Source of the DNA: Pseudomonas chlororaphis
GTDB lineage: Bacteria > Pseudomonadota > Gammaproteobacteria > Pseudomonadales > Pseudomonadaceae
DNA: 64,000 bases
Assembly: GCF_000783395.1 (NCBI RefSeq)
Contig: NZ_JSFK01000027.1
Coordinates: 1-64,000 of the forward strand
Direction of reading: 5' to 3'
Shown: in pieces, positions 25,023 through 33,051 of the stretch
Numbering within the stretch: the stretch's first letter is position 1
Layout of the letters: each line of letters starts with the position of its first letter
Made by a program: the position numbers and the translations under genes
The notes under the pieces: generated by a model
What the model was told of the DNA's origin: nothing
Databases searched by the model: none
Seen by the model: the letters and a program-made list of their open reading frames with translations, nothing else

Positions 25023-25973
25023 ATGCTGCGAGTTTTGATCTTGAGTCTTACCCTCTTTACGGGCTTTGCCCAAGCGACGGTCCTACAACGCCCGGTAACT
25101 TTGGATACCGGCACCGGTGAGCTTTTCGGTTCGCTGTTGCTGCCAAAATCCGACAATCCGGTGCCGGTTGTCCTGATCATTTCTGGCTCGGGTCCTACGG
25201 ATCGCGACGGAAACAACCCCGACGGCGGGCGCAACGACAGCCTCAAACGCCTGGCGTGGGTGCTGGCCAAACACAACATCGCCAGCGTGCGTTACGACAA
25301 GCGCGGGGTGGCCGCGAGCCTGGCAGCGACGCCGGATGAGCGCAATTTGTCGGTGGAGGCCTATGCGGCGGACGCGGTGGCGTGGGGGCAGAAGCTCAAG
25401 GCCGATCCGCGTTTCGGCAAGCTGATTCTGCTCGGCCACAGTGAAGGCGCGTTGATTGCCAGCCTCGCCGCGCCGAAAGTCGATGCGGCTGCGGTGATTT
25501 CTCTGTCCGGCAGCGCCCGTCCAGTCGATCAGGTGATCCGCGAGCAATTGGCCCGCAGCCTGCCGCCACCGCTGATGCTGCGCAGTAACGAACTGCTCGA
25601 CAGCCTCAAGGCCGGTCACACCGACGACAATGTGCCGCAGCCGTTGCAGGTCATTTTCCGCCCGAGCGTGCAGCCGTATCTGATTTCACTGTTCCGTCAG
25701 GATCCGGCAAAAGCCTTCGCGCAACTGAAGATGCCGGCGCTGATTGTTCAGGGCAGCAACGACATTCAGGTCGGCACCGAGGACGCGAAGCTGCTCAAGG
25801 CCGCCAAACCGGACGCCGAACTGGTGGTGATCGAAGGCATGAACCACGTCATGCGCATCGTCCACAACGATATGAAGCGGCAATTGGCTTCGTATAAAGA
25901 TCCGAATTTGCCGCTGGCTGCAGAACTTGGTGCGAAGATCATCGAGTTTATTGACGGACTTCGCACCCGTTAA
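25023..25973 (+). CDS. Exported alpha/beta hydrolase
   Basis: The 316-residue protein has a signal peptide (MLRVLILSLTLFTGFAQA). The hydrolase core has the oxyanion region LIISGSGPTDRDGNN, the nucleophile elbow GHSEGAL (Ser near residue 140), the Asp in NDIQVGTED and the catalytic His in MNHVMRIV. This is the family of periplasmic dienelactone-type hydrolases. Substrate unknown. Two adjacent ATG codons (25020, 25023) are possible. It is divergent from aroC and lies 99 bp before the next gene. Confidence 0.85.
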   Translation: MLRVLILSLTLFTGFAQATVLQRPVTLDTGTGELFGSLLLPKSDNPVPVVLIISGSGPTDRDGNNPDGGRNDSLKRLAWVLAKHNIASVRYDKRGVAASLAATPDERNLSVEAYAADAVAWGQKLKADPRFGKLILLGHSEGALIASLAAPKVDAAAVISLSGSARPVDQVIREQLARSLPPPLMLRSNELLDSLKAGHTDDNVPQPLQVIFRPSVQPYLISLFRQDPAKAFAQLKMPALIVQGSNDIQVGTEDAKLLKAAKPDAELVVIEGMNHVMRIVHNDMKRQLASYKDPNLPLAAELGAKIIEFIDGLRTR

Positions 25974-26072
25974 CCGTTGTTTGCCCTCTAGTCCTGACAG
26001 AAACGGCCGATAAGCCTTTGTCGCCAGCGCAACGGCTGGCGACAAGCAGGGCTTGGACAGGATCTCGCCGTT

Positions 26073-26864
26073 ATGACTGATACCCAGACTTCACCCGACA
26101 CCACCGCTGAAAAAGACGCACCGCCAGCGGTCGAGCTGCCGTGGGCGGATGTCCACGTCGAGCACCACAAGATGCTCCGCCTGGCCCCGCTGCAAACCGA
26201 CCGCAACACCGGCGGCCGCCCCTTGCGCTTCGTCGAGTTCGGCTATGCCGAGCGCAGCAGCAAAGAAAAAAGCCTGATGCGCATGGCAATCAAGCTGCCG
26301 AGTCAACGCGTTCGCAAAGAGCAGAATCATCTTGATGTGTGGGTCGATCACACCACCAAGCGGGTGAGTTTCGGCCCGGACAGCGGTTTGCAGATCGAAC
26401 CGTTGAACCGTGGCATCGGCCGTTTCATGGCCGCACAAGGCATCAACTGGGCGAAAAAACGCTGGCCCGCCTACACCGTCGACGGCATGGACTTGAACAA
26501 CAAGGACGCGCTGAACGAAGACACGCGTCTGCGTCGCGATCACTTTTTGCGCGTGCATGGTTTTGATGTGGTGTACGCCGATGCCCAGCATTTGAAGGGC
26601 AGCATCAAGGATGTGCAGGTCGGTGATCTGCTCGGTGACTGGAACAGCGAAAAGCTGCAGATCGTCGAGATTCTTGAAGCGGCGCAAATGCTTCAACAGG
26701 CCGAACAGAATCTGGCCGAGCAGGAACTGAAGCTGAAGAAGCAGGACGAGAAGGTCAGCAAATTCAAGCGTGAAGATGCTGGGCTGCGTTTCACCATTAC
26801 CTGTCTAGTGGCGTTTGCGGTGTTTCAGGCGGGGTTGTTGATCTGGATTGCCACGCACCGCTGA
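26073..26864 (+). CDS. Hypothetical protein with C-terminal coiled coil and tail anchor
   Basis: The 263-residue protein has an acidic, disordered first 20 residues, then a mixed alpha/beta region (residues 30-195) including RPLRFVEFGYAER and YTVDGMDLNNKDAL. A strongly charged coiled coil follows (AAQMLQQAEQNLAEQELKLK, residues 205-235). The end is one membrane helix near residues 240-260 (CLVAFAVFQAGLLIWIATHR). The layout predicts a cytoplasmic domain attached at the inner membrane by its C-terminal tail. I recognise no domain. It sits between a hydrolase and prmB. Confidence 0.8.
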   Translation: MTDTQTSPDTTAEKDAPPAVELPWADVHVEHHKMLRLAPLQTDRNTGGRPLRFVEFGYAERSSKEKSLMRMAIKLPSQRVRKEQNHLDVWVDHTTKRVSFGPDSGLQIEPLNRGIGRFMAAQGINWAKKRWPAYTVDGMDLNNKDALNEDTRLRRDHFLRVHGFDVVYADAQHLKGSIKDVQVGDLLGDWNSEKLQIVEILEAAQMLQQAEQNLAEQELKLKKQDEKVSKFKREDAGLRFTITCLVAFAVFQAGLLIWIATHR

Positions 26865-26888
26865 TGGCTTGAGACCGCGTCGCGGCCA

Positions 26889-26966
26889 TTCGCGAGCAGG
26901 CTCGCTCCCACCTTGGAATGCATTTCCCTGTGCTTGATCGTTCCCACGCAGAGCGTGGGAACGATC
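26889..26966. repeat. REP unit plus perfect 14 bp palindrome
   Basis: A single family I unit (26889-26911) is followed by GATCGTTCCCACGC / GCGTGGGAACGATC (26936-26949 and 26953-26966), another common Pseudomonas repeat, lying between convergent genes. Confidence 0.75.
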
Positions 26967-26972
26967 GGCCGA

Positions 26973-27881
26973 TTAGACGCGGGAAGCGAACAAGGGCTGA
27001 TGATCGCGGCACTGCTCCGCTGTCAGCATGAACACGCCATGCCCGCCGCGCTCGAATTCCAGCCAGGCGAAATCGACTTCCGGGTACAGTGCGTCAACGT
27101 GCACCTGGCTGTTGCCCACTTCGACAATCAGCAAGCCCTTCTCGGTCAGGTGATCCGCCGCTTCGGCGAGCATGCGTCGAACCAGGTTCAGCCCATCATC
27201 GCCACACGCCAGACCCAGCTCCGGTTCATGCTGATATTCGTCCGGCATGTCAGCGAAATCTTCCGCATCCACGTAAGGCGGGTTCGACACGATCAGGTCG
27301 AAGCGCTGACCCGGCAAACCATCGAAACCATCACCCTGAACGGTATAGACGCGCTCATCAACGCCATGGCGCTCGATATTCTGGTTGGCCACTTCCAGCG
27401 CTTCGAACGACAGATCCGCCAGCACCACTTCGGCGTTCTGGAACTCGTAGGCGCAGGCGATACCGATGCAACCGGAACCAGTGCAAAGGTCGAGAATGCG
27501 CGCAGGTTCGGTGCCGATCCACGGGGCGAAGCGGTTTTCGATCAGCTCACCGATTGGCGAACGCGGGATCAATACGCGCTCATCGACGATAAACGACATG
27601 CCGCAGAACCACGCTTCACCCAACAGGTAAGCAGTGGGAATGCGCTCTTCGATACGGCGCTTGAGCAGGCGTTGCAGGTTGACCAGTTCGTCGTCTTCCA
27701 GCGCGCAATCGAGATAGCTGTCGGCGATTTCCCATGGCAGGTGCAATGCACCGAGCACCAGTTGCCGGGCTTCGTCCCAGGCATTGTCGGTGCCATGGCC
27801 GAAAAACAGATCCTCCCCATGGAAGCGGCTGACGGCCCAACGGATATGGTCACGCAGGGTACGAAGTCGGGAAGTGATCAC
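26973..27881 (-). CDS. prmB: Ribosomal protein L3 N5-glutamine methyltransferase
   Basis: The 302-residue HemK/PrmB methyltransferase has the AdoMet loop ILDLCTGSGCIGIACAYE and the glutamine-binding VSNPPYVDAED motif, with a family-type N-terminal helical domain. PrmB modifies a glutamine of ribosomal protein L3 during translation. HemK (release factor) is the alternative in this family; the acidic N-terminal LFFGHGTDNAWDEA region and YLLGEAWFCGMSF favour PrmB. Monocistronic on the minus strand. Confidence 0.93.
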   Translation of the reverse strand: MITSRLRTLRDHIRWAVSRFHGEDLFFGHGTDNAWDEARQLVLGALHLPWEIADSYLDCALEDDELVNLQRLLKRRIEERIPTAYLLGEAWFCGMSFIVDERVLIPRSPIGELIENRFAPWIGTEPARILDLCTGSGCIGIACAYEFQNAEVVLADLSFEALEVANQNIERHGVDERVYTVQGDGFDGLPGQRFDLIVSNPPYVDAEDFADMPDEYQHEPELGLACGDDGLNLVRRMLAEAADHLTEKGLLIVEVGNSQVHVDALYPEVDFAWLEFERGGHGVFMLTAEQCRDHQPLFASRV

Positions 27882-28120
27882 AGCGCAGAACTCCAGAAAA
27901 AACGACTGGCGATTCTACCAGCCAAAACGCGCCACGACGACGCAGGAAAATCATCCGGACGACGGTAGGAGTTTTCTGTTTTTTTCATCAGGTCTTGAAC
28001 AGAACGTGTAACTTGACAAGGCTGCAGGCCAATAACGACGGTGCCTACGATGGTAGCGATTCACAGAACCGCTCAGCCAGAGGACAATGTCGCAAAAGCC
28101 CCACCCCAAGGAGCCCCAGA

Positions 28121-28711
28121 ATGTCCGTTCCAAAAACGATGTTTCAACTCAGCGGTCGCGGTTACGCAGCGGCCACACTGAGCCATGCCACCGTGGTCAT
28201 CATCGATGCCCAGAAAGAGTATCTCAGTGGCCCGCTGGCCCTGAGCGGCATGGACGCGGCCGTCGCGAACATCAAACAAGTGGTTGCCGCAGCCCGTGCA
28301 GCCGGTCGGCCGATCGTGCACGTGCGTCATCTCGGCACCGTCGGAGGCCTGTTCGACCCGCAGGGCGAACGCGGCGAATTCATCCCGGGCCTGGAGCCGC
28401 AGGGTGATGAAACCATCATCGGCAAATTGCTGCCGAGTGCGTTCCATGGCACCGAGTTGCTCGATCGTCTGCAAAACCTTGGCTCGCTGGACTTGATTGT
28501 CTGCGGCTTCATGAGTCATTCCAGCGTCAGCACCACTGTGCGTGCGGCGAAGAATCTGGGTTTCCGCTGCACGCTGGTGGAAGACGCCTGCGCCACCCGC
28601 GATCTGCCATTCAAGGGCCGCGTGCTCAGCGCCGCGGTGGTGCAGGAAGCCGAAATGGCGATCATGGCGGACAACTTCGCCACCCTCGCGCTGACTCAAG
28701 ACCTGATCTGA
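28121..28711 (+). CDS. Isochorismatase-like cysteine-hydrolase fold protein with Ser at the nucleophile position
   Basis: The 196-residue isochorismatase-fold protein has the catalytic Asp in VVIIDAQKEYL (Asp 29) and the Lys in IGKLLPSAF. The nucleophile segment, usually ending H-x-C-V, here reads CGFMSHSSVSTTVRAA, so Ser 135 stands where the catalytic Cys is expected (nearby Cys 128 is two strands earlier). The fold covers amidases, nicotinamidases and isochorismatases. The ATG follows an AAGGAG site. Function and activity are open because of the missing Cys. Confidence 0.82.
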   Translation: MSVPKTMFQLSGRGYAAATLSHATVVIIDAQKEYLSGPLALSGMDAAVANIKQVVAAARAAGRPIVHVRHLGTVGGLFDPQGERGEFIPGLEPQGDETIIGKLLPSAFHGTELLDRLQNLGSLDLIVCGFMSHSSVSTTVRAAKNLGFRCTLVEDACATRDLPFKGRVLSAAVVQEAEMAIMADNFATLALTQDLI

Positions 28712-28841
28712 TCTGCTCTGATGAGCGGCTCACGGCGCCGCTCATCCGCAAAGTCCTCTCATTTGCCGCAAATGCCATAGCCTCAGGAACAACCCGGTCA
28801 ACTCCCGGTCGAAGGGCCGATACCCATTGAGGAAGGTCGGA

Positions 28842-29162
28842 ATGAAGTTATCCGATGGATTTGACGCACGCCGCTTGCGGCCCAAAGGCCAAAGCAACTG
28901 GCGTTTTCGATTCGGCGCGGCGATCGCGGCCATTCTGGCCACGTTCGGCGTGCTGCTGGCGATGGCCGGGGCCGCGAGCCTGCTTGGGCGCCCGCCAGCG
29001 CTCGGTGACTTGAACGCTACGCCGATGGGCTCGGCAATCATTCTGGCGGTCGGTTTGCTCTTTCTGTATTTCGGTGTCGCCCTGTGGCGGCGCTGCCGCC
29101 GTCGCGCACGGCAATCGCGGGAATTGAACATGTCCCCGCACCTGATGAAAAAACACGACTGA
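28842..29162 (+). CDS. Small inner-membrane protein, two helices
   Basis: The 106-residue product has a basic N-terminus (GFDARRLRPKGQSNWRFRF). Two membrane segments follow (AAIAAILATFGVLLAMAGAA; AIILAVGLLFLYFGVALW), then a short basic tail (RRCRRRARQ). The ATG follows GAGGAAGG; an upstream TTG overlaps that site. No conserved domain is known to me. It lies 130 bp after the isochorismatase-like gene and 75 bp before the Smr gene. Confidence 0.7.
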   Translation: MKLSDGFDARRLRPKGQSNWRFRFGAAIAAILATFGVLLAMAGAASLLGRPPALGDLNATPMGSAIILAVGLLFLYFGVALWRRCRRRARQSRELNMSPHLMKKHD

Positions 29163-29236
29163 ATCACCGGCCTGGCTTTTTGCCGGGCCGTTTTGTTTCG
29201 ACTTGGGTAAACTGGCCGCCCTTCGCGGAGGCTGAC

Positions 29237-29794
29237 ATGCAAGACGACGATTTTTCCCTGTTCAAAAGTGCGATCCAAGGCGTCAAGCCGATCAAGCACG
29301 ACCGCGCCGACACCGGCAAACCCAAGGCTGACCGCGCACAGATCGCCAAGCTGCGCCAGTCCGCCACCGTACGCACCGACACCGCTACCGTTGATGGCCT
29401 GTCCGATCAGTTTGTGATTGATGTCGGCCCGGAAGACGAGCTGATGTGGTCCCGTGACGGCGTGCAGGAAAGTCAGATGCGCAAGCTCAAGGTCGGCCAG
29501 ATTCCGTTCGAAGGCAGCCTCGATTTGCACGGCATGAGCGTGGAAAAAGCCCGCGAAACGCTCTGGGCGTTTCTCGCCGAAGCGACCAAATTCGAAATCC
29601 GCTGCGTGCGCGTCACCCACGGCAAGGCTGTGCGCCTGGACGGCAAGCGGCCGATGATCAAAAGCCACGTCAACACCTGGCTGCGCCAGCACGCACAAGT
29701 GCTTGGTTTTTGCTCGTGCCAGGCCAAGCACGGTGGTGCCGGCGCGGTTTATGTGATGCTCAAACGCACCATGATGGAAGGCCGCGACGAATAA
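29237..29794 (+). CDS. Smr (MutS2 C-terminal-like) domain protein
   Basis: The 185-residue product has the small MutS-related domain: LDLHGM (with His) near residue 95, the VRVTHGKAV motif with the second His, and a C-terminal AGAVYVML strand. Stand-alone Smr proteins are nucleases or RNA-quality-control factors (SmrA/SmrB type). The N-terminal third is charged and probably flexible. A start at MQDDDFSLFK follows GGAGGC. The next gene, folE, starts 78 bp later. Confidence 0.9.
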   Translation: MQDDDFSLFKSAIQGVKPIKHDRADTGKPKADRAQIAKLRQSATVRTDTATVDGLSDQFVIDVGPEDELMWSRDGVQESQMRKLKVGQIPFEGSLDLHGMSVEKARETLWAFLAEATKFEIRCVRVTHGKAVRLDGKRPMIKSHVNTWLRQHAQVLGFCSCQAKHGGAGAVYVMLKRTMMEGRDE

Positions 29795-29871
29795 TCCCGT
29801 TACACCGAACTTGCAGGGTTGTGTCCGCCACCGTACCCTTGCCCTTTGCGAAAATCCCCACAGGTAGTTTC

Positions 29872-30417
29872 ATGTCCCTGGAACAGAATTACACCGCGAT
29901 TCTCGGCCAATTGGGCGAGGACGTGTCCCGCGAGGGCCTGCTCGACACGCCAAAGCGTGCCGCCAAAGCCATGCAGTACCTCTGCCGCGGTTATGAACAG
30001 ACGCTCGAAGAGGTCACCAACGGTGCCCTGTTCAGCTCCGACAACAGCGAAATGGTGCTGGTCAAGGACATCGAGTTGTACTCGTTGTGCGAACACCACC
30101 TGCTGCCGTTCATCGGCAAGGCACACGTCGCGTATATCCCGAGCGGCAAAGTGCTGGGCCTGTCGAAGGTCGCGCGGATCGTCGACATGTACGCCCGTCG
30201 CCTGCAGATCCAGGAAAACCTCAGCCGCCAGATCGCCGATGCAGTGATGCAAGTGACCGGCGCGCTGGGCGTGGCCGTGGTGATTGAGGCCAAGCACATG
30301 TGCATGATGATGCGCGGTGTCGAGAAGCAGAATTCGTCGATGATCACCTCCGTGATGCTCGGCGAGTTCCGCGAAAACGCCGCGACCCGCAGCGAGTTTC
30401 TCAGCCTGATCAAGTAA
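29872..30417 (+). CDS. folE: GTP cyclohydrolase I
   Basis: The 181-residue enzyme has the zinc ligands and active site in YSLCEHHLLPFIGKAHVAY and MCMMMRGVEKQNS, the VARIVDMYARRLQIQENL family signature, and a C-terminal TRSEFLSLI helix. It opens GTP to 7,8-dihydroneopterin triphosphate for folate or other pterins. The start at MSLEQNYTAIL is the family start. A Rho-independent terminator directly follows. Pseudomonads often carry two FolE copies, and this could be either one. Confidence 0.94.
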   Translation: MSLEQNYTAILGQLGEDVSREGLLDTPKRAAKAMQYLCRGYEQTLEEVTNGALFSSDNSEMVLVKDIELYSLCEHHLLPFIGKAHVAYIPSGKVLGLSKVARIVDMYARRLQIQENLSRQIADAVMQVTGALGVAVVIEAKHMCMMMRGVEKQNSSMITSVMLGEFRENAATRSEFLSLIK

Positions 30418-30432
30418 CACGCAGCACGAAAA

Positions 30433-30455
30433 AAACCGGCATTCATCGCCGGTTT
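30433..30455 (+). terminator. Terminator of folE
   Basis: AAACCGGC (30433-30440), loop and GCCGGTTT (30448-30455), then TTTTT. Confidence 0.9.
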
Positions 30456-30520
30456 TTTTTCGCCCGGGAAAAATCGGGTAAGCTGCGCGCCTTTCTCAAT
30501 ATGCACCGTGAGGCTTCAAC

Positions 30521-30892
30521 GTGTTCGTCAAAGCGCTTCGTGTCGGCCTCGGCCAACTGGTTATCTTCATCGACTTCATCACCCGTCCGGGCAAGAAAAA
30601 ACGTCCCGCTGCTGCTCAGGCCCAGGTCGATACGGCAGCGAAGGATCTGACCCTGTACCAGTTCCACGCCTGCCCGTTCTGCGTGAAAACCCGTCGTACG
30701 CTGCGTCGCCTGAATGTGCCGGTGGCGCTGAAGGATGCGAAAAACAATGAGCAGGATCGTCAGACGCTGCTGGACCAAGGTGGCCGGATCAAAGTGCCTT
30801 GCCTGCGGATTGAAGAGAATGGCCAGACGACGTGGATGTATGAGTCCAAGGTGATTATTGATTATCTGGATAAGCGGTTTGCTGCTGTCTGA
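30521..30892 (+). CDS. Glutaredoxin-fold protein with N-terminal membrane-like segment
   Basis: The 123-residue product starts at a GTG with a hydrophobic helix (ALRVGLGQLVIFIDFIT), then a basic linker. A glutaredoxin domain follows with CPFC (Cys 51 and 54), the cis-Pro loop KVPCLRI and the glutathione-binding SKVIIDYL region. It would reduce disulfides with glutathione; the N-terminal helix may hold it at the inner membrane. Start choice is by absence of an ATG. A REP pair follows. Confidence 0.85.
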   Translation: MFVKALRVGLGQLVIFIDFITRPGKKKRPAAAQAQVDTAAKDLTLYQFHACPFCVKTRRTLRRLNVPVALKDAKNNEQDRQTLLDQGGRIKVPCLRIEENGQTTWMYESKVIIDYLDKRFAAV

Positions 30893-30912
30893 GATTATGT
30901 GGTGATGCTGAT

Positions 30913-30996
30913 GGCCTAATCGCTGGCAGGCCAGCTCCCACAGGTTTTGTGAACGCCACAGATCACTGTGGGAGCTGGCTTGCCAGCGATTAGGCC
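30913..30996. repeat. REP pair, family II (CTGGCAAGCCAGC type)
   Basis: GGCCTAATCGCTGGCAGGCC faces GGCTTGCCAGCGATTAGGCC. The stem extends past the core unit into the flanks, which is unusual. Confidence 0.85.
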
Positions 30997-31024
30997 CTCT
31001 CAGCCACCGCAAATCCCAGTCAAA

Positions 31025-31052
31025 AATAAACCGGCCCTTGAGCCGGTTTATT
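31025..31052. terminator. Terminator of the aminotransferase gene
   Basis: AATAAACCGGC (31025-31035) and GCCGGTTTATT (31042-31052), followed by T on both strands. It could serve either direction. Confidence 0.8.
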
Positions 31053-31057
31053 TGTTT

Positions 31058-32224
31058 TCAGGCCGCTTTCTCTAGCTGCGCCCGACGTACCACCGCCGCC
31101 AGTCGCTTCAAACCTTCATCCAGCCTCGCCGGATCGATATGGCTGAAATTCAAGCGCAAATGCCCATGATGGTTATCCGGCTCCGGAAAGAACGGCTCCC
31201 CCGGCATAAACGCCACATCATTGGCCAACGCCTCATCGAGCAACGTTCGTGTATCCAGCGGTTGCTTCAACGTCAGCCAGAAAAACAGCCCGCCCTGCGG
31301 CATGTTCCAATCCGCCAGATCAGAAAAATGCGTTTCCAGCGCCGCTTGAAAGGCATCGCGCCGCTGCCGATAGAACCCACGCAATTCGCTCAAGTGCTGC
31401 TGATACTTCTCCGTGCCGATCCATTGCAGCGCCTGCCACTGACCGATGCGGTTGGTGTGCAGATCCGCCGATTGCTTGAGCTTGAGCAGGTGCGGGAACA
31501 GATCGGGACTGGCGATCAGGTAGCCGACACGTAAACCAGGCAGCAGGGTTTTCGACACAGTGCCGGTGTAGATCCAACTGGATTTCTTCAGGCGCCCGGC
31601 AATCGGTTTGGCGCTACCGCCATCGAAAGTCAGTTCACGGTAAGGCTCATCTTCGATCAGCGTGACGCCAAACTCGTCGAGCAAAATCGCTACTGCTGCA
31701 CGCTTTTCTTCGCTGTAGCGCACGGCAGACGGGTTCTGGAACGTAGGAATCAGGTAGATAAACGCCGGGCGATGTTGTTCCAGACGCTCGCGCAACTGCG
31801 CCAGGTTCGGGCCGTCAGACTCCTGCGGCACGGTCAGGCAATCGGCGCCGAACAGCTGAAAGATTTGCAGCGCAGCGAGATACGTCGGCGCCTCCAGCAA
31901 AATTTCCGTGCCCTTGTCGATGTACAACTTGGCCGCCAGATCGAGGGTTTGCTGGGAACCGCTGACCACCAGCACCTGACTAGCCTCGCACTCCAAGCCC
32001 AGCGCCCTCGCCTCCGCTGCCAAAGCTTCGCGCAACGCCGGTTCGCCTTCGCTCATGCCGTATTGGCCGAGCGACAGCGGCATGTCGGCCCACTCGACCT
32101 TGGGCAACATGGCTTCGGCCGGCAAACCGCCAGCGAACGACATCACCTGCGGGCGTTGGGCGGCGGCGAGAATTTCACGGATCAAAGAACTTTTAAGGCG
32201 TGAGACACGTTTGGAAAAAGCCAT
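31058..32224 (-). CDS. PLP-dependent aminotransferase, class I/II (MocR/2-aminoadipate type)
   Basis: The 388-residue fold type I enzyme starts MAFSKRVSRLKSSLIREIL. It has FAGGLP, the YLIPTFQNP substrate-binding region, the TGTVSKTLLPGLRVGY motif whose Lys forms the Schiff base with PLP, and the C-terminal HLRLNFSH. It resembles KYAT/2-aminoadipate transaminases. Its divergent neighbour is a MarR regulator 82 bp away, which probably controls it. Substrate specificity is not readable. Confidence 0.9.
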   Translation of the reverse strand: MAFSKRVSRLKSSLIREILAAAQRPQVMSFAGGLPAEAMLPKVEWADMPLSLGQYGMSEGEPALREALAAEARALGLECEASQVLVVSGSQQTLDLAAKLYIDKGTEILLEAPTYLAALQIFQLFGADCLTVPQESDGPNLAQLRERLEQHRPAFIYLIPTFQNPSAVRYSEEKRAAVAILLDEFGVTLIEDEPYRELTFDGGSAKPIAGRLKKSSWIYTGTVSKTLLPGLRVGYLIASPDLFPHLLKLKQSADLHTNRIGQWQALQWIGTEKYQQHLSELRGFYRQRRDAFQAALETHFSDLADWNMPQGGLFFWLTLKQPLDTRTLLDEALANDVAFMPGEPFFPEPDNHHGHLRLNFSHIDPARLDEGLKRLAAVVRRAQLEKAA

Positions 32225-32306
32225 GGCGGTCACCGGTAGCAAGGGATGCGAAAAATGAGTCAAACTGGTTGACTGAAATTACGACAGCTTGAGCGAGTAC
32301 GTCAAC

Positions 32307-32753
32307 ATGCTTGACCTTAAAAACCCTGCAAGCCAACAACAGGCGATGGAAGCGTTTTTTTTCGGCTATCAGGCGTTCACCGCCAAGGCTGATGAAATGC
32401 TGGAACGCCGTGGCCTGTCGCGGGTGCATCAGCGCATTGTGTTTTTCATCGCGCGTTATCCGAATTTGAGCGTGAAGGAATTGCTGGGGTTGCTCGGGGT
32501 GAGCAAACAGGCGTTGAACATGCCATTGCGGCAGTTGCAGGAAATGCATCTGGTGGACAGCGTGGCGTCGGAGGCCGACAAGCGTAAACGCCTGCTGGAG
32601 TTGACGGCGGAAGGCGCGAAGTTTGAACAGGCGCTGCGCCGTGAGCAGGTGAAATTGCTGGAGCGGGTGTTTGCCGAGGCTGGGGAAGCGGCGGTGAATG
32701 GGTGGTTGGCGGTGAATATGGCGTTGGGGAACAGTCAGACTCATCTCGATTGA
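32307..32753 (+). CDS. MarR-family transcriptional regulator
   Basis: The 148-residue winged-helix protein has the MarR layout: helices at both ends, VHQRIVFFIARYPNLSVKEL as the first DNA-binding helix area, LLGVSKQALNMPLRQLQEM as the recognition helix, and the wing DKRKRLLELT. The ATG at 32307 follows a weak site; an upstream TTG in frame is a possible alternative. It is divergent from the aminotransferase, so the short gap between them is likely its operator. Confidence 0.9.
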   Translation: MLDLKNPASQQQAMEAFFFGYQAFTAKADEMLERRGLSRVHQRIVFFIARYPNLSVKELLGLLGVSKQALNMPLRQLQEMHLVDSVASEADKRKRLLELTAEGAKFEQALRREQVKLLERVFAEAGEAAVNGWLAVNMALGNSQTHLD

Positions 32754-32760
32754 CTATTCG

Positions 32761-32846
32761 GGCCTCATCGCTGGCAAGCCAGCTCCCACAATGATCTGTG
32801 GTTGTCCACAAAACCTGTGAGAGCTGGCTTGCCAGCGATGGGGTCC
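32761..32846. repeat. REP pair, family II (inverted)
   Basis: TCGCTGGCAAGCCAGCTCCC faces AGAGCTGGCTTGCCAGCGAT between the MarR gene and the purine permease control region. Confidence 0.85.
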
Positions 32847-32902
32847 TCAAAGTGATATATCGCTATCGACGGAACTTTCGTAAACAAAATCAAAAACAAT
32901 AT

Positions 32903-32930
32903 TTGCTTTATTTGTACACAAAAGCATAAT
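32903..32930 (+). promoter_or_regulatory. Purine-permease promoter with TTGTACACAA operator
   Basis: TTGCTT (32903-32908), a 16 bp spacer and CATAAT (32925-32930) are a plausible -35/-10. The near-palindrome TTGTACACAA (32912-32921) lies in the spacer, 130 bp before the GTG start. The same motif sits on the uraH and puuE promoters. Confidence 0.55.
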
Positions 32931-33051
32931 CCACAGCGTGCGAGTTCCTGACCGCATGGTCAACAAATTCGCGTATGCCTCAAAGGGCCGCTGCCACCCC
33001 TCATGGGTCCGGCCCTGGAAATAACAATAAAACTCTTGAGGAGTACTCGCT

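Noticed and set aside
32847..33051. Purine riboswitch before the AzgA-type permease
   Set aside because: No three-way-junction pattern or conserved loop sequences were seen; a promoter with a palindromic operator explains the region better.
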